Of a DNA stretch of 23,987 bases, positions 1 through 8,267 are shown one piece after another; positions within the stretch are counted from its first letter, which is position 1; each line of letters opens with the position of its first letter. The notes beneath the pieces were generated by a model, which saw only the letters and a list, made by a program, of their open reading frames with translations, was not told the origin of the DNA and searched no databases. A program made the translations under genes and the position numbers. Origin of the DNA: an uncultured Bacteroidales bacterium (lineage in GTDB: Bacteria; Bacteroidota; Bacteroidia; Bacteroidales; UBA4417); contig CALCJE010000233.1 in the NCBI GenBank assembly GCA_937965665.1, positions 1-23,987 on the forward strand. The letters are read 5' to 3'.

Positions 1-398
1 ATGCCATATGCAAACTTCAGCCTGATGATATCGCTATCAATAGCTGGGATGAGTATTGATCTTCCTGTTGAATAAAGGAACCGGGCCGTGGATGCCATCT
101 GATCATTTATAGAAACACCACAAGCGGAACGATATTTTATCACGCGGAACCAGCGATGTTTTCCTTCCATTCATGCAATGCGAAAAGTTTAATACTACTT
201 TTCCGGCTAATGGAGCATTTACTCTGTTTTTCCACCAGGTGCGCATTAGTCAGAGGTGCTTTGAGCTAATCCCGTTTCAGCGCATAGCTGCCCGGTTACC
301 AATCTCATGGAGTACTCATCGTTGTTTTCCACAACAAACATTAAAAGTGCATTTAGTTGATAAATGGTATAGAAATTAGAACCAAAGTTGCAGTGGTT
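1..398 (-). pseudogene. possible decayed coding remnant at window edge
   Basis: No intact gene is visible in the first ~480 bases. On the minus strand there are three overlapping open stretches: 398-249 (50 codons), 265-143 (41 codons, another frame) and 170-1 (56 codons, back in the first frame and open to the edge). In the first frame, stops at 246-248 and 171-173 separate the pieces. An open frame that shifts out and back is what two compensating indels in an old gene would leave. I do not recognise the protein. Chance open frames are a real alternative, so this is a weak call. Confidence 0.2.
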
Positions 399-422
399 TT
401 ACCTAAAATCGTAGTATTTTTG
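388..422 (+). promoter_or_regulatory. candidate Bacteroidota promoter for the GT39 gene
   Basis: TATTTTTG at 415-422 fits the Bacteroidota -7 consensus TAnnTTTG. A TTG at 388-390 lies 24 nt upstream, slightly longer than the usual -33/-7 spacing. Transcription would start near 428-432, giving a leader of about 60 nt before the ATG at 489. Inferred from the consensus only. Confidence 0.4.
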
Positions 423-458
423 TTCTAAGTTGGAATAATTCTTATAATATTCATTTAC

Positions 459-476
459 AACAAATTACGATTTGTT
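459..476 (+). repeat. perfect inverted repeat just before the GT39 start codon
   Basis: AACAAAT (459-465), TACG (466-469) and ATTTGTT (470-476) form a perfect 7-bp dyad with a 4-nt loop, ending 12 nt before the ATG at 489. As DNA it could be an operator; as RNA it is a weak A/U hairpin near the ribosome site. A related dyad lies at 11212-11233. Confidence 0.5.
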
Positions 477-488
477 AATTTAGTATAA

Positions 489-2162
489 ATGCGAAAAATA
501 GATTATAAAGTAAGTTTCGTACTGTTGTCACTTGCCTTATTTATTTTAAATATGCTTCAGGCAAAGTACACAGGTGTAATTAGCGACGAAACTTATTACA
601 GCCTCTACGGAAAGCATCTGAGCTGGGGATATTTTGATCATCCTCCCATGGTAGCGCTGATGGTTAAGATCAGTTCTATGTTATTTTCAGGAGCCCTGGG
701 CATTCGTTTTATTACAGTGATTGCTCATATAATCACTATATTTTTTACCTGGAAAGCCATTGATGATCAGAAACCGGATACACCGAAAGTATTGACATTC
801 TTTTTGCTGGCTACTTCTACGGCTTTGTTTTCGATACTGGGTGTAATTACAACCCCCGATTCGGCATTGCTGTTGTTCATATCCTTGTTTCTATACGCTT
901 ACAGGCAGTTCCTCAAAAACGCAACATGGCTCAATACTGTTTTTATGGCTGTAGCTATGGCTGGATTGGTTTACAGCAAATACCAGGCAGCGCTGGTCAT
1001 CTTATTTGTATTGCTCTCCAATATCAGGTTATTGATGAACAGGAAATTCCTGGTATCAGGTTTTTTGGCAGTGGTTCTTTTTTTTCCTCACCTGTACTGG
1101 CAATATGCGCACGATTTTCCTACTTTCAGGTATCACCTCGTTGAACGGGCCGGGGATTTTGAATGGAAATATGTGTACGAATATTTCCCTAATTTGCTTG
1201 CAGCCTATAACCCGTTTATTTTTGGTGCAATCGTATACCTCATCGTGCGGAATAACCCGAGGGATCATTTCGAGCGAGCCCTGCAATACCTGATTGTAGG
1301 TTTCGTTGTTTTTTTCTGGACTGCTGCCACCCGCGGGCATGTTCAGCCACAATGGACCCTTGGTGCAGCCATTCCGATGATTATTCTGCTTTATAAATAC
1401 CTGTGGCAAAACGAAAAACTGCGACGATTTATTTATCTCACTGCAATTCCGACGCTCGTGCTTATGGTTGTAATACGCATTATGCTTACCGGGAATAATG
1501 TCCTGAGCGACCTGGCATCCGTTGAAAAGCACCGCGCCAAGACTGAAGCCATCGAAAAGGCGGCAGGCAACCTGCCTGTTTTGTTTTTTGGCTCTTTCCA
1601 GGAATCGTCGAAGTATGAATATTTTGTTCATAAACCCTCTTTTACATTAGGTTTCGTTGATAGCAGGCACACCCAGTTCGATATCTGGCAGATTGAAAGG
1701 CAATACCATAACAAACCTGTTTTTATCTGCCAGTATGTGCCGGGAATGTCGAAGTGGTACCGCTACGATAAAGGCTGGATTTGTGGATTTGCCACCGACA
1801 GCCTTCAGACTGTAAACAGGATGGAACTCAGCTTCCACATGCCTGACCTGGTAATCGAGCGGGGGGAAATTGTAAAAATACACTGCACCATCCATAGCCC
1901 CTTCAACTGCGATATCAATTTTTACCACCCCCGGGTCCCGGTAGACGTTGTTTCAGTATTTTTTCAAAAGGACGATCCCTGGTACCGGCCGGTGAAAATC
2001 TCGGGGCCTGTTGGCATAATTAAGGCAGGTGAAACTATCAGTCGGGAAATTACTTTAGAAGTGCCTCAGCTTCTCGATGGTACTTATCATTTTGGTTTCA
2101 GCTTAAGCACCAGCATCTGTAAGCCGCAGAACAGCAAGCTCGTAGAAGTTAGGTTGAAGTGA
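489..2162 (+). CDS. GT39/PMT_2-type membrane glycosyltransferase
   Basis: Probable integral-membrane glycosyltransferase of the GT-C fold (ArnT/PMT_2 group), which moves a sugar from a polyprenyl-phosphate donor to an envelope acceptor. The first periplasmic loop carries the expected acidic pair (D33-E34 in a DETYY context), followed by DHPP at residues 50-53. Many hydrophobic segments run from about residue 8 to 350. The last ~200 residues are soluble and beta-rich, as in family members with a periplasmic C-terminal domain. The length of 557 aa is usual. The start at 489 has an A/T-rich upstream region and puts the first membrane segment right at the N-terminus. Donor and acceptor cannot be told from sequence. 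It stands alone, converging on the phosphoesterase gene. Confidence 0.8.
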   Translation: MRKIDYKVSFVLLSLALFILNMLQAKYTGVISDETYYSLYGKHLSWGYFDHPPMVALMVKISSMLFSGALGIRFITVIAHIITIFFTWKAIDDQKPDTPKVLTFFLLATSTALFSILGVITTPDSALLLFISLFLYAYRQFLKNATWLNTVFMAVAMAGLVYSKYQAALVILFVLLSNIRLLMNRKFLVSGFLAVVLFFPHLYWQYAHDFPTFRYHLVERAGDFEWKYVYEYFPNLLAAYNPFIFGAIVYLIVRNNPRDHFERALQYLIVGFVVFFWTAATRGHVQPQWTLGAAIPMIILLYKYLWQNEKLRRFIYLTAIPTLVLMVVIRIMLTGNNVLSDLASVEKHRAKTEAIEKAAGNLPVLFFGSFQESSKYEYFVHKPSFTLGFVDSRHTQFDIWQIERQYHNKPVFICQYVPGMSKWYRYDKGWICGFATDSLQTVNRMELSFHMPDLVIERGEIVKIHCTIHSPFNCDINFYHPRVPVDVVSVFFQKDDPWYRPVKISGPVGIIKAGETISREITLEVPQLLDGTYHFGFSLSTSICKPQNSKLVEVRLK

Positions 2163-2200
2163 AATAGCCGGAACCGGATATTGTGCGACTGAGCCTGGTA

Positions 2201-3187
2201 TTACTTTTTTTTCACGTAGCTGTAACCAATATGGTTGTCAGCGGTAATAAAACGCAGGGTTGCGCTGTCGGCAGCCAGGGAAACCATGGTGAAACCCGCG
2301 GCTGATAATGAGAAAACGGTTCTGCTGTTTGATCCTTCGGGGCGTGCCCAGCCACCGGTTCCGGTAACTATATAATCGGTTTGTTCCCCTTTTTCCCTGG
2401 CATGCTCGAAATTGTGGTCGTGACCGCAGATATAAAAATCAACATGGTACTGTTCGAATAGTGGCCTGAGCAAGGTCTTCAGTTCAGGTGTATCGCCATG
2501 CACATTGCTCGAGGAGTAAACCGGGTAGTGACCTGTGACAAAAATCCATTTTTCCTTTGCACTGGCTAAGATATTTTTCATCCAGCTATATTGGGCAATA
2601 GCCTCCGGAGCCTGTCCTGCATCCAGTTGCTGAAACCGGGTTACCAGGTCGTAAGTATCGAGCACTATAAAGCGTGCAAAAGTGGATGTATTCACCTGTT
2701 TTACAAACGAATAGAATCGTGCCGGCATAGTCCAGGTATTGCTCAGGGCTGTATATTCAACCTGCGCATCAGGGTTCCCGAGGTAATCGTGGTTTCCCAG
2801 GGCCGGGTACCATTTTACCTGCAGGGCACTATCGTTGTACACATTCTCGTAATTAAGTTTCCAAAGTGTATCAGAAGTACTTTTAACTCCTGCCACCTGG
2901 AAGTTATCGCCACAAGTTAAAATAAAGCCCAGTTTCACCTTGCGGGCCATCAAACTCATTTCACCGGCAACCTCTCTTTGGGTACCGCTGCCGTTAAAAC
3001 CCCAGTCACTGAGTACAAAAAAATTAAGTGTGGAGGTGTCGCTGATAATATCGCCGGTATCCGGGAAATCGTTATCTTTTTCCGAATAGGAGCAGGAGGT
3101 AATGGAAAAAGCCAGTAACAGCAAGAGTACGAAACCAGCAACGAGTTTCTTTATTTGGACGCCAATTAAACCACGCTTTGTCTTCAT
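2201..3187 (-). CDS. calcineurin-like metallophosphoesterase lipoprotein
   Basis: Predicted lipid-anchored phosphatase of the purple-acid-phosphatase-like metallophosphoesterase family. The N-terminus has a basic stretch, a hydrophobic core at about 15-28 and a lipobox ITSC with Cys32. The metal-binding motifs appear in the expected order: DWG (D61), GDN (93-95), GNHD (131-134), GH (H220) and GHDH (255-258). The 328-aa length fits a single catalytic domain. The substrate is unknown; export suggests a role in scavenging phosphate from organic phosphoesters. It is the last gene of the minus-strand block, 65 bp after the small membrane protein gene, and converges on the GT39 gene with only 38 bp between them. 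No clear terminator is visible in that gap. Confidence 0.85.
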   Translation of the reverse strand: MKTKRGLIGVQIKKLVAGFVLLLLLAFSITSCSYSEKDNDFPDTGDIISDTSTLNFFVLSDWGFNGSGTQREVAGEMSLMARKVKLGFILTCGDNFQVAGVKSTSDTLWKLNYENVYNDSALQVKWYPALGNHDYLGNPDAQVEYTALSNTWTMPARFYSFVKQVNTSTFARFIVLDTYDLVTRFQQLDAGQAPEAIAQYSWMKNILASAKEKWIFVTGHYPVYSSSNVHGDTPELKTLLRPLFEQYHVDFYICGHDHNFEHAREKGEQTDYIVTGTGGWARPEGSNSRTVFSLSAAGFTMVSLAADSATLRFITADNHIGYSYVKKK

Positions 3188-3251
3188 TATAAGTTTTTTA
3201 CATGCCTGATTATACGGATTAAAAATATTCCGGTTACAGCCTTTATCAGTT

Positions 3252-3716
3252 TTAGCAGATGGTTATCTCTTTTTCAGCAGCAAGCGAGATAATCACATCT
3301 TTGATATTCATCTTCAGAAAATAATCGAGTTTTGAAAATTGTATGATTACCAGGTTCCCATCATTCAGCCTTATACAGTATTTGTTGGCAAGATATTCTA
3401 TTGATTTAATGTTCTTCCATGCCACATGTTGTTCTTGATCCCAAACTCCTGTTTTAATTGCAATCTGTTGTTCGTCAATGTTAATAAATGCCCGCCCGAA
3501 GAGCTTATTTATAGAATAACCCATACCTCCGATAGTGTGTGAAATTCCGTTCAAAATCATTACACTGATAAAAAACCAGTCGAAGAAACCCGTTACCTGA
3601 TGCTGTATGATTTTTGTAATTATCCAGGCAGCAGACAAAATGATGAATCCTATTCCGAGAATTACCCTGAATGTTGATTTTTTTTCAATATCCAGCAAAT
3701 CAATTTTTAATTCCAT
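3252..3716 (-). CDS. small membrane protein with PH-like C-terminal domain
   Basis: I do not recognise a named gene. The frame can be opened 24 bases earlier at a TTG (3740), but the ATG at 3716, giving 154 aa beginning MELKIDLL, is the better start. Two hydrophobic segments (about residues 16-33 and 45-60) are joined by a short loop. The C-terminal half alternates short beta strands with basic and aromatic residues (an AINIDEQQIAIKTG-like strand, then a WKNIKSIEYL strand) and ends in a helix. This resembles bacterial PH domain (bPH/DUF304-type) proteins. Placement just after radA looks like chance co-orientation. Function unknown. Confidence 0.65.
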   Translation of the reverse strand: MELKIDLLDIEKKSTFRVILGIGFIILSAAWIITKIIQHQVTGFFDWFFISVMILNGISHTIGGMGYSINKLFGRAFINIDEQQIAIKTGVWDQEQHVAWKNIKSIEYLANKYCIRLNDGNLVIIQFSKLDYFLKMNIKDVIISLAAEKEITIC

Positions 3717-3811
3717 GATACAATGTTTAATGATAAACAAAGAAAATTATGAGGGTTATTAACGGCTGCTGAATTCTGACATTAAATAAAATAGTATCAA
3801 ACGTAATTCGC

Positions 3812-5179
3812 TTACCCAAACAATATTCCAAAAACTTCTTCCACTTTGCCAACACCTATAACTTTAATAGCCCATTTATCGGTTTTCAGTCCTTTGATGT
3901 TATGCTTCGAAACCAATATCCTGTTAAATCCCAGCTTTTCGGCTTCGGCAATGCGTTGTTCAACACGGTTTACCGGTCGTATTTCGCCCGAAAGACCTAC
4001 TTCGCCGGCAAAACAGGTATGCTGGTCGGCAGGAATATCTTCGTTGGATGAGAGTATGGCGCTGACTACAGCCATATCAATAGCCGGATCGTCGACGCTG
4101 ATGCCGCCGGCAATATTCAGGAAAACATCCTTTATCCCCAGGCGGAATCCACATCTTTTTTCGAGCACGGCAAGCAACATATTGAGTCGCTTGCTTTCGA
4201 ATCCGGTACTCGACCGCTGCGGGGTACCATATGCAGCCGAACTTACCAGCGCCTGCACTTCTATCAGCATGGGTCTCATGCCCTCGATGGTACTGGCAAT
4301 GGCTACGCCGCTGGTAGGCTCTTCGCGCTGCGATATCAATATTTCCGAAGGATTGGTTACTTCGCGCAGGCCGGTGTCGCGCATCTCGAAAATGCCAAGT
4401 TCCGAAGCCGATCCAAACCTGTTTTTTACGGCCCGCAGTATGCGGTAGCCATAATTACGGTCGCCTTCGAAATGTAGCACGGCATCTACCATATGCTCCA
4501 GTATTTTTGGCCCTGCCAGTGAACCATCCTTGGTAATATGCCCGATTAAAATTACAGGCACACCCGTGGTTTTGGCAAAACGCTGCATTTCGGCTGCTGT
4601 TTCGCGGATCTGTGAAATACTGCCGGCCGAAGATTCAATCAGGCTGGTTTGAAGGGTTTGAATGGAGTCGACAATAACCAAATCCGGTTCAACCGTTTGT
4701 ACATGCTGAAAAATACTCTGGGTGTTGGTTTCGGTAAGTACATACAGGTTGGGGTCTTTATAGCCAAGCCTGTCGGCACGCATACGTAACTGTTGTTCGC
4801 TTTCTTCGCCCGACACGTAGAGCACACATACGTCGGGCATATGAAGTGCAATTTGCAGCATAAGCGTTGATTTTCCAATGCCTGGTTCGCCGCCAACCAG
4901 TATCAGTGAGCCTTCAACCAATCCGCCACCCAGCACACGGTCGAGCTCGCCATTGCCCGTGGTGGCTCGTTGTTCGTTGCCTTGTACTATTTCTTTAATT
5001 TTCAGCGGGCGCGATTCGGTTGTCTTGAAATTGCCGGTATTTTTTGCAGTTGTATCATCGCGCTGAACCACTTCTTCCACAAATGTGTTCCACTCGCCAC
5101 ACGAGGTGCAGCGCCCCATCCACTTTGCCGATTGTGCCCCGCAACTTTGACAGAAAAATACAGTTTTTGTTTTTGCCAT
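3812..5179 (-). CDS. radA: DNA repair protein RadA (Sms)
   Basis: RadA is a RecA-related ATPase that drives branch migration of recombination intermediates. All its signatures are present: an N-terminal C4 zinc finger (C10, C13, C24, C27), Walker A GEPGIGKST at 97-105, a Walker B-type strand ending in VIVDS at about 167-172, the RadA-specific KNRFG motif at 252-256, and a Lon-protease-like C-terminal domain from about 285. The 455-aa length is normal. The ATG at 5179 is fixed by the start MAKTKTVFFC. A near-consensus -7 element (TACCTTTA, minus strand, 5191-5184) ends only four bases before the ATG, so the transcript may be almost leaderless. A 7-bp repeat array begins about 30 bp upstream and separates radA from rfaE2. 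Confidence 0.97.
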   Translation of the reverse strand: MAKTKTVFFCQSCGAQSAKWMGRCTSCGEWNTFVEEVVQRDDTTAKNTGNFKTTESRPLKIKEIVQGNEQRATTGNGELDRVLGGGLVEGSLILVGGEPGIGKSTLMLQIALHMPDVCVLYVSGEESEQQLRMRADRLGYKDPNLYVLTETNTQSIFQHVQTVEPDLVIVDSIQTLQTSLIESSAGSISQIRETAAEMQRFAKTTGVPVILIGHITKDGSLAGPKILEHMVDAVLHFEGDRNYGYRILRAVKNRFGSASELGIFEMRDTGLREVTNPSEILISQREEPTSGVAIASTIEGMRPMLIEVQALVSSAAYGTPQRSSTGFESKRLNMLLAVLEKRCGFRLGIKDVFLNIAGGISVDDPAIDMAVVSAILSSNEDIPADQHTCFAGEVGLSGEIRPVNRVEQRIAEAEKLGFNRILVSKHNIKGLKTDKWAIKVIGVGKVEEVFGILFG

Positions 5180-5208
5180 GGTGTAAAGGTAGGGAAAATG
5201 GGGAAATG

Positions 5209-5330
5209 GAATTACGATTTACGATTTCGGAATTCGGATTTCGGATGTGGGAAGTTGGATGTTTGATGTCGGCCCTGGAACTTGGAACCTGGAATCTGGA
5301 ATCCGGAACTTGGAACCTGGAACCCGGAAC
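5209..5330. repeat. drifting 7-bp tandem repeat array
   Basis: About 17 consecutive heptamers are in strict register. From 5211 they read ATTACGA, TTTACGA, TTTCGGA, ATTCGGA, TTTCGGA, then diverged units (TGTGGGA, AGTTGGA, TGTTTGA, TGTCGGC), then CCTGGAA, CTTGGAA, CCTGGAA, TCTGGAA, TCCGGAA, CTTGGAA, CCTGGAA, CCCGGAA. The unit drifts from TTTACGA-like to CTTGGAA-like while the 7-bp phase holds. It lies wholly between rfaE2 (ends 5372) and radA (starts 5179), reaching the expected -33 region of radA. Confidence 0.9.
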
Positions 5331-5371
5331 TCATTACTTGTTCAGCTCAGAAAACCTATACTCTTGTAAAT

Positions 5372-5875
5372 CTATACTTTATGCTGCCGGATTTTACTTT
5401 CAATAGCTGAAGTTGAATATCCCGGCAGGAAACTGATGGTTACCACCTGTCCGCCTTTACCGGTAACAATATCATAACCAACAATATCTTCAGGTTTATA
5501 ATCGGCACCTTTTACCAGGATATCAGGTTGGGTAGTTTTTATAAGATTATAAGGGGTGTCTTCGCCGAAAAAAACAACTGCATCCACAAAACTCATCGAT
5601 GCCAGTATCATGGCGCGCGAAACTTCGTCCTGTATAGGACGGTTTTCACCTTTCAGCCTGCTGACTGATGCGTCGGTATTCAAACCGATAACCAGCAGGT
5701 CACCCAGGTCTTTTGCCTTCGAAAGATAATCGATATGGCCGAGGTGAACTATATCAAAGCAGCCGTTGGTAAACACAATTTTTTTACCCTGAAACTGCCA
5801 GATGCTTAGCATCCGATGGTAGTCGGCATCGGTATAGGTAAATATTTTTTTACGGATTAACGCTAACTTCGACAT
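5372..5875 (-). CDS. rfaE2: D-glycero-beta-D-manno-heptose 1-phosphate adenylyltransferase
   Basis: Cytidylyltransferase-family enzyme matching the stand-alone C-terminal half of HldE/RfaE. It couples heptose 1-phosphate to ATP to give ADP-heptose, used for the inner core of LPS. The nucleotide-binding HxGH motif is in FTNGCFDIVHLGH (H44, H47). Other hallmarks are GLNTD at 64-68, the KGADY segment at 122-126 and GYSTSAIE at 152-159. The length of 167 aa means the kinase domain is absent and must be encoded elsewhere. Its ATG (5875) lies 26 bp inside the end of the upstream membrane protein gene, so the two are probably translationally coupled, which suggests a shared role in envelope biogenesis. 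Confidence 0.93.
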   Translation of the reverse strand: MSKLALIRKKIFTYTDADYHRMLSIWQFQGKKIVFTNGCFDIVHLGHIDYLSKAKDLGDLLVIGLNTDASVSRLKGENRPIQDEVSRAMILASMSFVDAVVFFGEDTPYNLIKTTQPDILVKGADYKPEDIVGYDIVTGKGGQVVTISFLPGYSTSAIESKIRQHKV

Positions 5876-6881
5876 TTTTATGGTTGTTAAGTAACGGAAG
5901 TAAAACTAACGAAATTATTCCAACCAGTACAATGGTAAGATTTTGGGAGGTCCAGATAAGCCAGCCCAATGCATAGCCCTGTGCGCTGGCAACACCGTAT
6001 AAAACCAGGGTTTCGGCAACTATGGCAGGGTATAATCCAATGCCACCCTGTACTACCATAAATCCTACCGATCCAAACACCAGTACGGCAAGCCCGGCAT
6101 CGAGCCCTACTCCGCTGCTGGCAGGAATACTGAAAAATACGATGTATGCCATCAGGAGGTACAATGCCCAGATAGAAAAGGTGTAAAATCCAAAAAGCCA
6201 GAGGTTTCGCACTTTAATCAGCGATTTCATGCCTTCCACAAACCCAAGGATAACTTCTTTGATTTTAAGGTATATTTTGTTTGCCAGGATTTGTTTCCTG
6301 AAAATAAGAAATATCAAAGTGCAGACAACAGCAAATACAACCATAAGTATTGTCAAGGTTCCGGTAAGGTTGTATGTAATATGAAATTTGGCCTGCAGGG
6401 GTTTGTATATTTTTTCGTCGATATATCCCGAAAGCCGTTCGGCCTGCAAGGCCAGGTTGACAAAAAACAGGATTACGAAAATAATAAAATCGAGCGCCCT
6501 TTCGGTGATAACCGTACCGAATGATTTGTTGAAAGGTACATTCTCGTATTTTGTCAGTACCGTACAACGGCTTACTTCGCCCAGGCGGGGTAAGGCCAGG
6601 TTGGCAAAATACCCGGTTATTACCGCGAAAAACATATTGGTATTTCCGGGTTTATAGCCCATGGTTTCGATAAGCATTTTCCAGCGCATGGCACGCGCAT
6701 AATGACTCAAAATACCCAGGGGAATAGCTAGAGCAATCCACCAGTAATTTGCATTTCCCATGGAGTTGAAGATCTCCTTTTTCTGGTCGGGGGTAAGGTT
6801 GCGAAGAAATATCCAGATAAAAAATATTCCTATTCCCAGGAATACCGTGAAACGGATTACATTTTTAAGTTTTGGGTTCAA
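5850..6881 (-). CDS. YbhN/LPG-synthase-TM family membrane protein
   Basis: Multi-pass inner-membrane protein of the lysylphosphatidylglycerol-synthase transmembrane family (UPF0104/YbhN-like). The 343 aa carry about eight hydrophobic segments, the first at residues 11-26. The family signature region around RAMRWKMLIET (about 63-73) and the following LPRLGEVSRC (about 97-106) are visible. There is no aminoacyl-transferase domain, so it is not MprF; a lipid flippase or transporter role is plausible but unproven. The start is a TTG at 6881: an in-frame TAA, the panD stop codon, lies six bases upstream, and no ATG gives a full first helix. It follows panD by 6 bp and overlaps rfaE2 by 26 bp. Confidence 0.85.
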   Translation of the reverse strand: MNPKLKNVIRFTVFLGIGIFFIWIFLRNLTPDQKKEIFNSMGNANYWWIALAIPLGILSHYARAMRWKMLIETMGYKPGNTNMFFAVITGYFANLALPRLGEVSRCTVLTKYENVPFNKSFGTVITERALDFIIFVILFFVNLALQAERLSGYIDEKIYKPLQAKFHITYNLTGTLTILMVVFAVVCTLIFLIFRKQILANKIYLKIKEVILGFVEGMKSLIKVRNLWLFGFYTFSIWALYLLMAYIVFFSIPASSGVGLDAGLAVLVFGSVGFMVVQGGIGLYPAIVAETLVLYGVASAQGYALGWLIWTSQNLTIVLVGIISLVLLPLLNNHKNVEVSVNP

Positions 6882-6887
6882 TGGCCG

Positions 6888-7235
6888 TTAGCTTAATTTG
6901 TTCTGGGGTGTCGGAAAAACGATAGCTGGTTTATGGGTTTTTGCTTCTTCGAAATCCATTTGGGCATACGAAGCAATAATAACCAGGTCGCCGGTATGGG
7001 CTTTGCGGGCAGCGGCTCCGTTCAGTGAGATTACGCCTGTGCCACGTTCGCCGCGTATAACGTAAGTTTCGAGCCGTTCGCCATTATTGATGTTTACAAC
7101 CTGTACCTTTTCAAATTCGATGAGGTTGGCGGCATCCATCAGATCTTCATCGATGGAAATAGAGCCAATATAATTCAGGTTTGCCTGGGTAATGGTGGCC
7201 CTGTGTATTTTCGATTTTAACACTTCAATTATCAT
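6888..7235 (-). CDS. panD: aspartate 1-decarboxylase
   Basis: Pyruvoyl-dependent enzyme making beta-alanine from aspartate for pantothenate and CoA synthesis. The self-cleavage site is Gly24-Ser25 (YIGSI), the Ser becoming the pyruvoyl group. The family's active-site residues K9, H11, R54, T57 and Y58 are all present. At 115 aa it is the usual length. It sits 82 bp after panC, which supplies the other half of the same pathway step. A TAATTTTG element just upstream may give it its own almost leaderless transcript in addition to read-through from panC. Confidence 0.97.
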   Translation of the reverse strand: MIIEVLKSKIHRATITQANLNYIGSISIDEDLMDAANLIEFEKVQVVNINNGERLETYVIRGERGTGVISLNGAAARKAHTGDLVIIASYAQMDFEEAKTHKPAIVFPTPQNKLS

Positions 7236-7242
7236 AGCGCTG

Positions 7243-7250
7243 CAAAATTA
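7243..7250 (-). promoter_or_regulatory. candidate -7 element directly before panD
   Basis: Read on the minus strand this is TAATTTTG, an exact fit to TAnnTTTG and identical to the -7 element of the histidine kinase promoter (10502-10509). It ends seven bases before the panD ATG, so RNA would begin at or near the start codon. No good -33 TTTG is at the normal distance, so the call is tentative. Confidence 0.4.
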
Positions 7251-7317
7251 CAAAATAATCTTACAACTCCTTCCGAAGGTGTTTTGTTGGGAATTTTTAA
7301 CACGAATTCCGTTGGCT

Positions 7318-8163
7318 TCAGTACAGCACTATATTGTCAATAAGCCTTACTGCACCCAGGTAAACAGCAACACATACCACGGCATGCTCCGCATCCATCC
7401 AGTCGGCAAAAGGTTGCAGTGTTTGGGTGTCAACAATGGAAACGTATTCGACCCTGAAAGCGGGATTCTCGCTCAACTGTCCCGTTACCAGTTGTTTAAC
7501 GCCATCAGGGATAAACCACGAATAGTTTTCTTTGATGGCTGAAAGTGCTTTGTAAATTTCGGGCGCCTGCATGCGTTCATCGGGCGTAAGCCGGGCATTC
7601 CGCGAACTCATAGCCAAACCGTCGGCTTCGCGCACAATAGGGTGGGGGATAATGGTTACCGGGATTTGCAACATTTCGACCATCCTGTTGATAATGGCCA
7701 GCTGCTGAAAATCTTTTTCCCCGAAATAAGCCCTGTGTGGTGTAACAATTTCGAAAAGCCGTTTCACCACGATGGCAACTCCATTAAAATGACCGGGTCT
7801 GAATTTTCCTTCCATCACCTTATCCAGCTGCCCGAAATCAAAAATGGTGGTATCGGGCTCAGGGTACATTTCTTCGGCCGTAGGCGCAAAAACAAGGCAA
7901 CAACCGGTATCGGCAAGCTTTTGCAGGTCGGCTTCGAGGGTGCGTGGATACTTGGCCAGGTCTTCGGGGTTGTTGAACTGTATGGGATTTACAAAGATGC
8001 TTACAGCTACAAAGTCGTTTTCACTGGCGGCCCGCCTGATCAGTTGCAGGTGGCCCTCATGCAAAGCGCCCATGGTAGGGACAAACCCGATGGTTTTGCC
8101 TTCGGAAATCTGTTTCCTGATGGCCGACTGCGTTTCAGAAATGGTATGGGTAAGTGTGATCAT
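7318..8163 (-). CDS. panC: pantothenate synthetase
   Basis: Cytoplasmic ATP-dependent ligase that joins pantoate and beta-alanine to make pantothenate. The class I nucleotidyltransferase motif is in PTMGALHEGH (H35, H38), with the SIFVNPIQF strand at about 55-63, YFGEKDFQQ at 146-154, and the KMSKS-like loop AMSSRNARL at 184-192. The 281-aa length is typical. The start at 8163 (MITLTHTI) leaves the standard short lead before the first strand. It is first in a run panC-panD-flippase-rfaE2 with small or negative spacings after panD, so these genes are probably co-transcribed. No panB or panE is seen in the window. Confidence 0.97.
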   Translation of the reverse strand: MITLTHTISETQSAIRKQISEGKTIGFVPTMGALHEGHLQLIRRAASENDFVAVSIFVNPIQFNNPEDLAKYPRTLEADLQKLADTGCCLVFAPTAEEMYPEPDTTIFDFGQLDKVMEGKFRPGHFNGVAIVVKRLFEIVTPHRAYFGEKDFQQLAIINRMVEMLQIPVTIIPHPIVREADGLAMSSRNARLTPDERMQAPEIYKALSAIKENYSWFIPDGVKQLVTGQLSENPAFRVEYVSIVDTQTLQPFADWMDAEHAVVCVAVYLGAVRLIDNIVLY

Positions 8164-8267
8164 TTATTTTTGTTTGCTGATATCCGGCGCTGCGTTTTGA
8201 TTAAATCTGTAAGCAGGATATCATGTATTTTCGCATAGATTTATATTCCCGGTCGGGCCGGCGCTTT

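Noticed and set aside
173..379. 68-codon plus-strand open frame at the left edge
   Set aside because: Its composition (many His, Phe, Arg and Cys) is not like a folded protein, there is no start context, and it lies opposite the minus-strand remnants.
1056..1631. 191-codon minus-strand frame inside the GT39 gene
   Set aside because: It is antisense to a clearly conserved membrane enzyme, has no domain pattern, and is an effect of codon use.
5209..5330. CRISPR array
   Set aside because: Units are contiguous 7-mers without spacers and there are no cas genes, so it is a simple tandem repeat.
8178..8223. dyad TGATATCC/GGATATCA upstream of panC
   Set aside because: 8-bp arms 30 bp apart without promoter or operator context; it could be chance.
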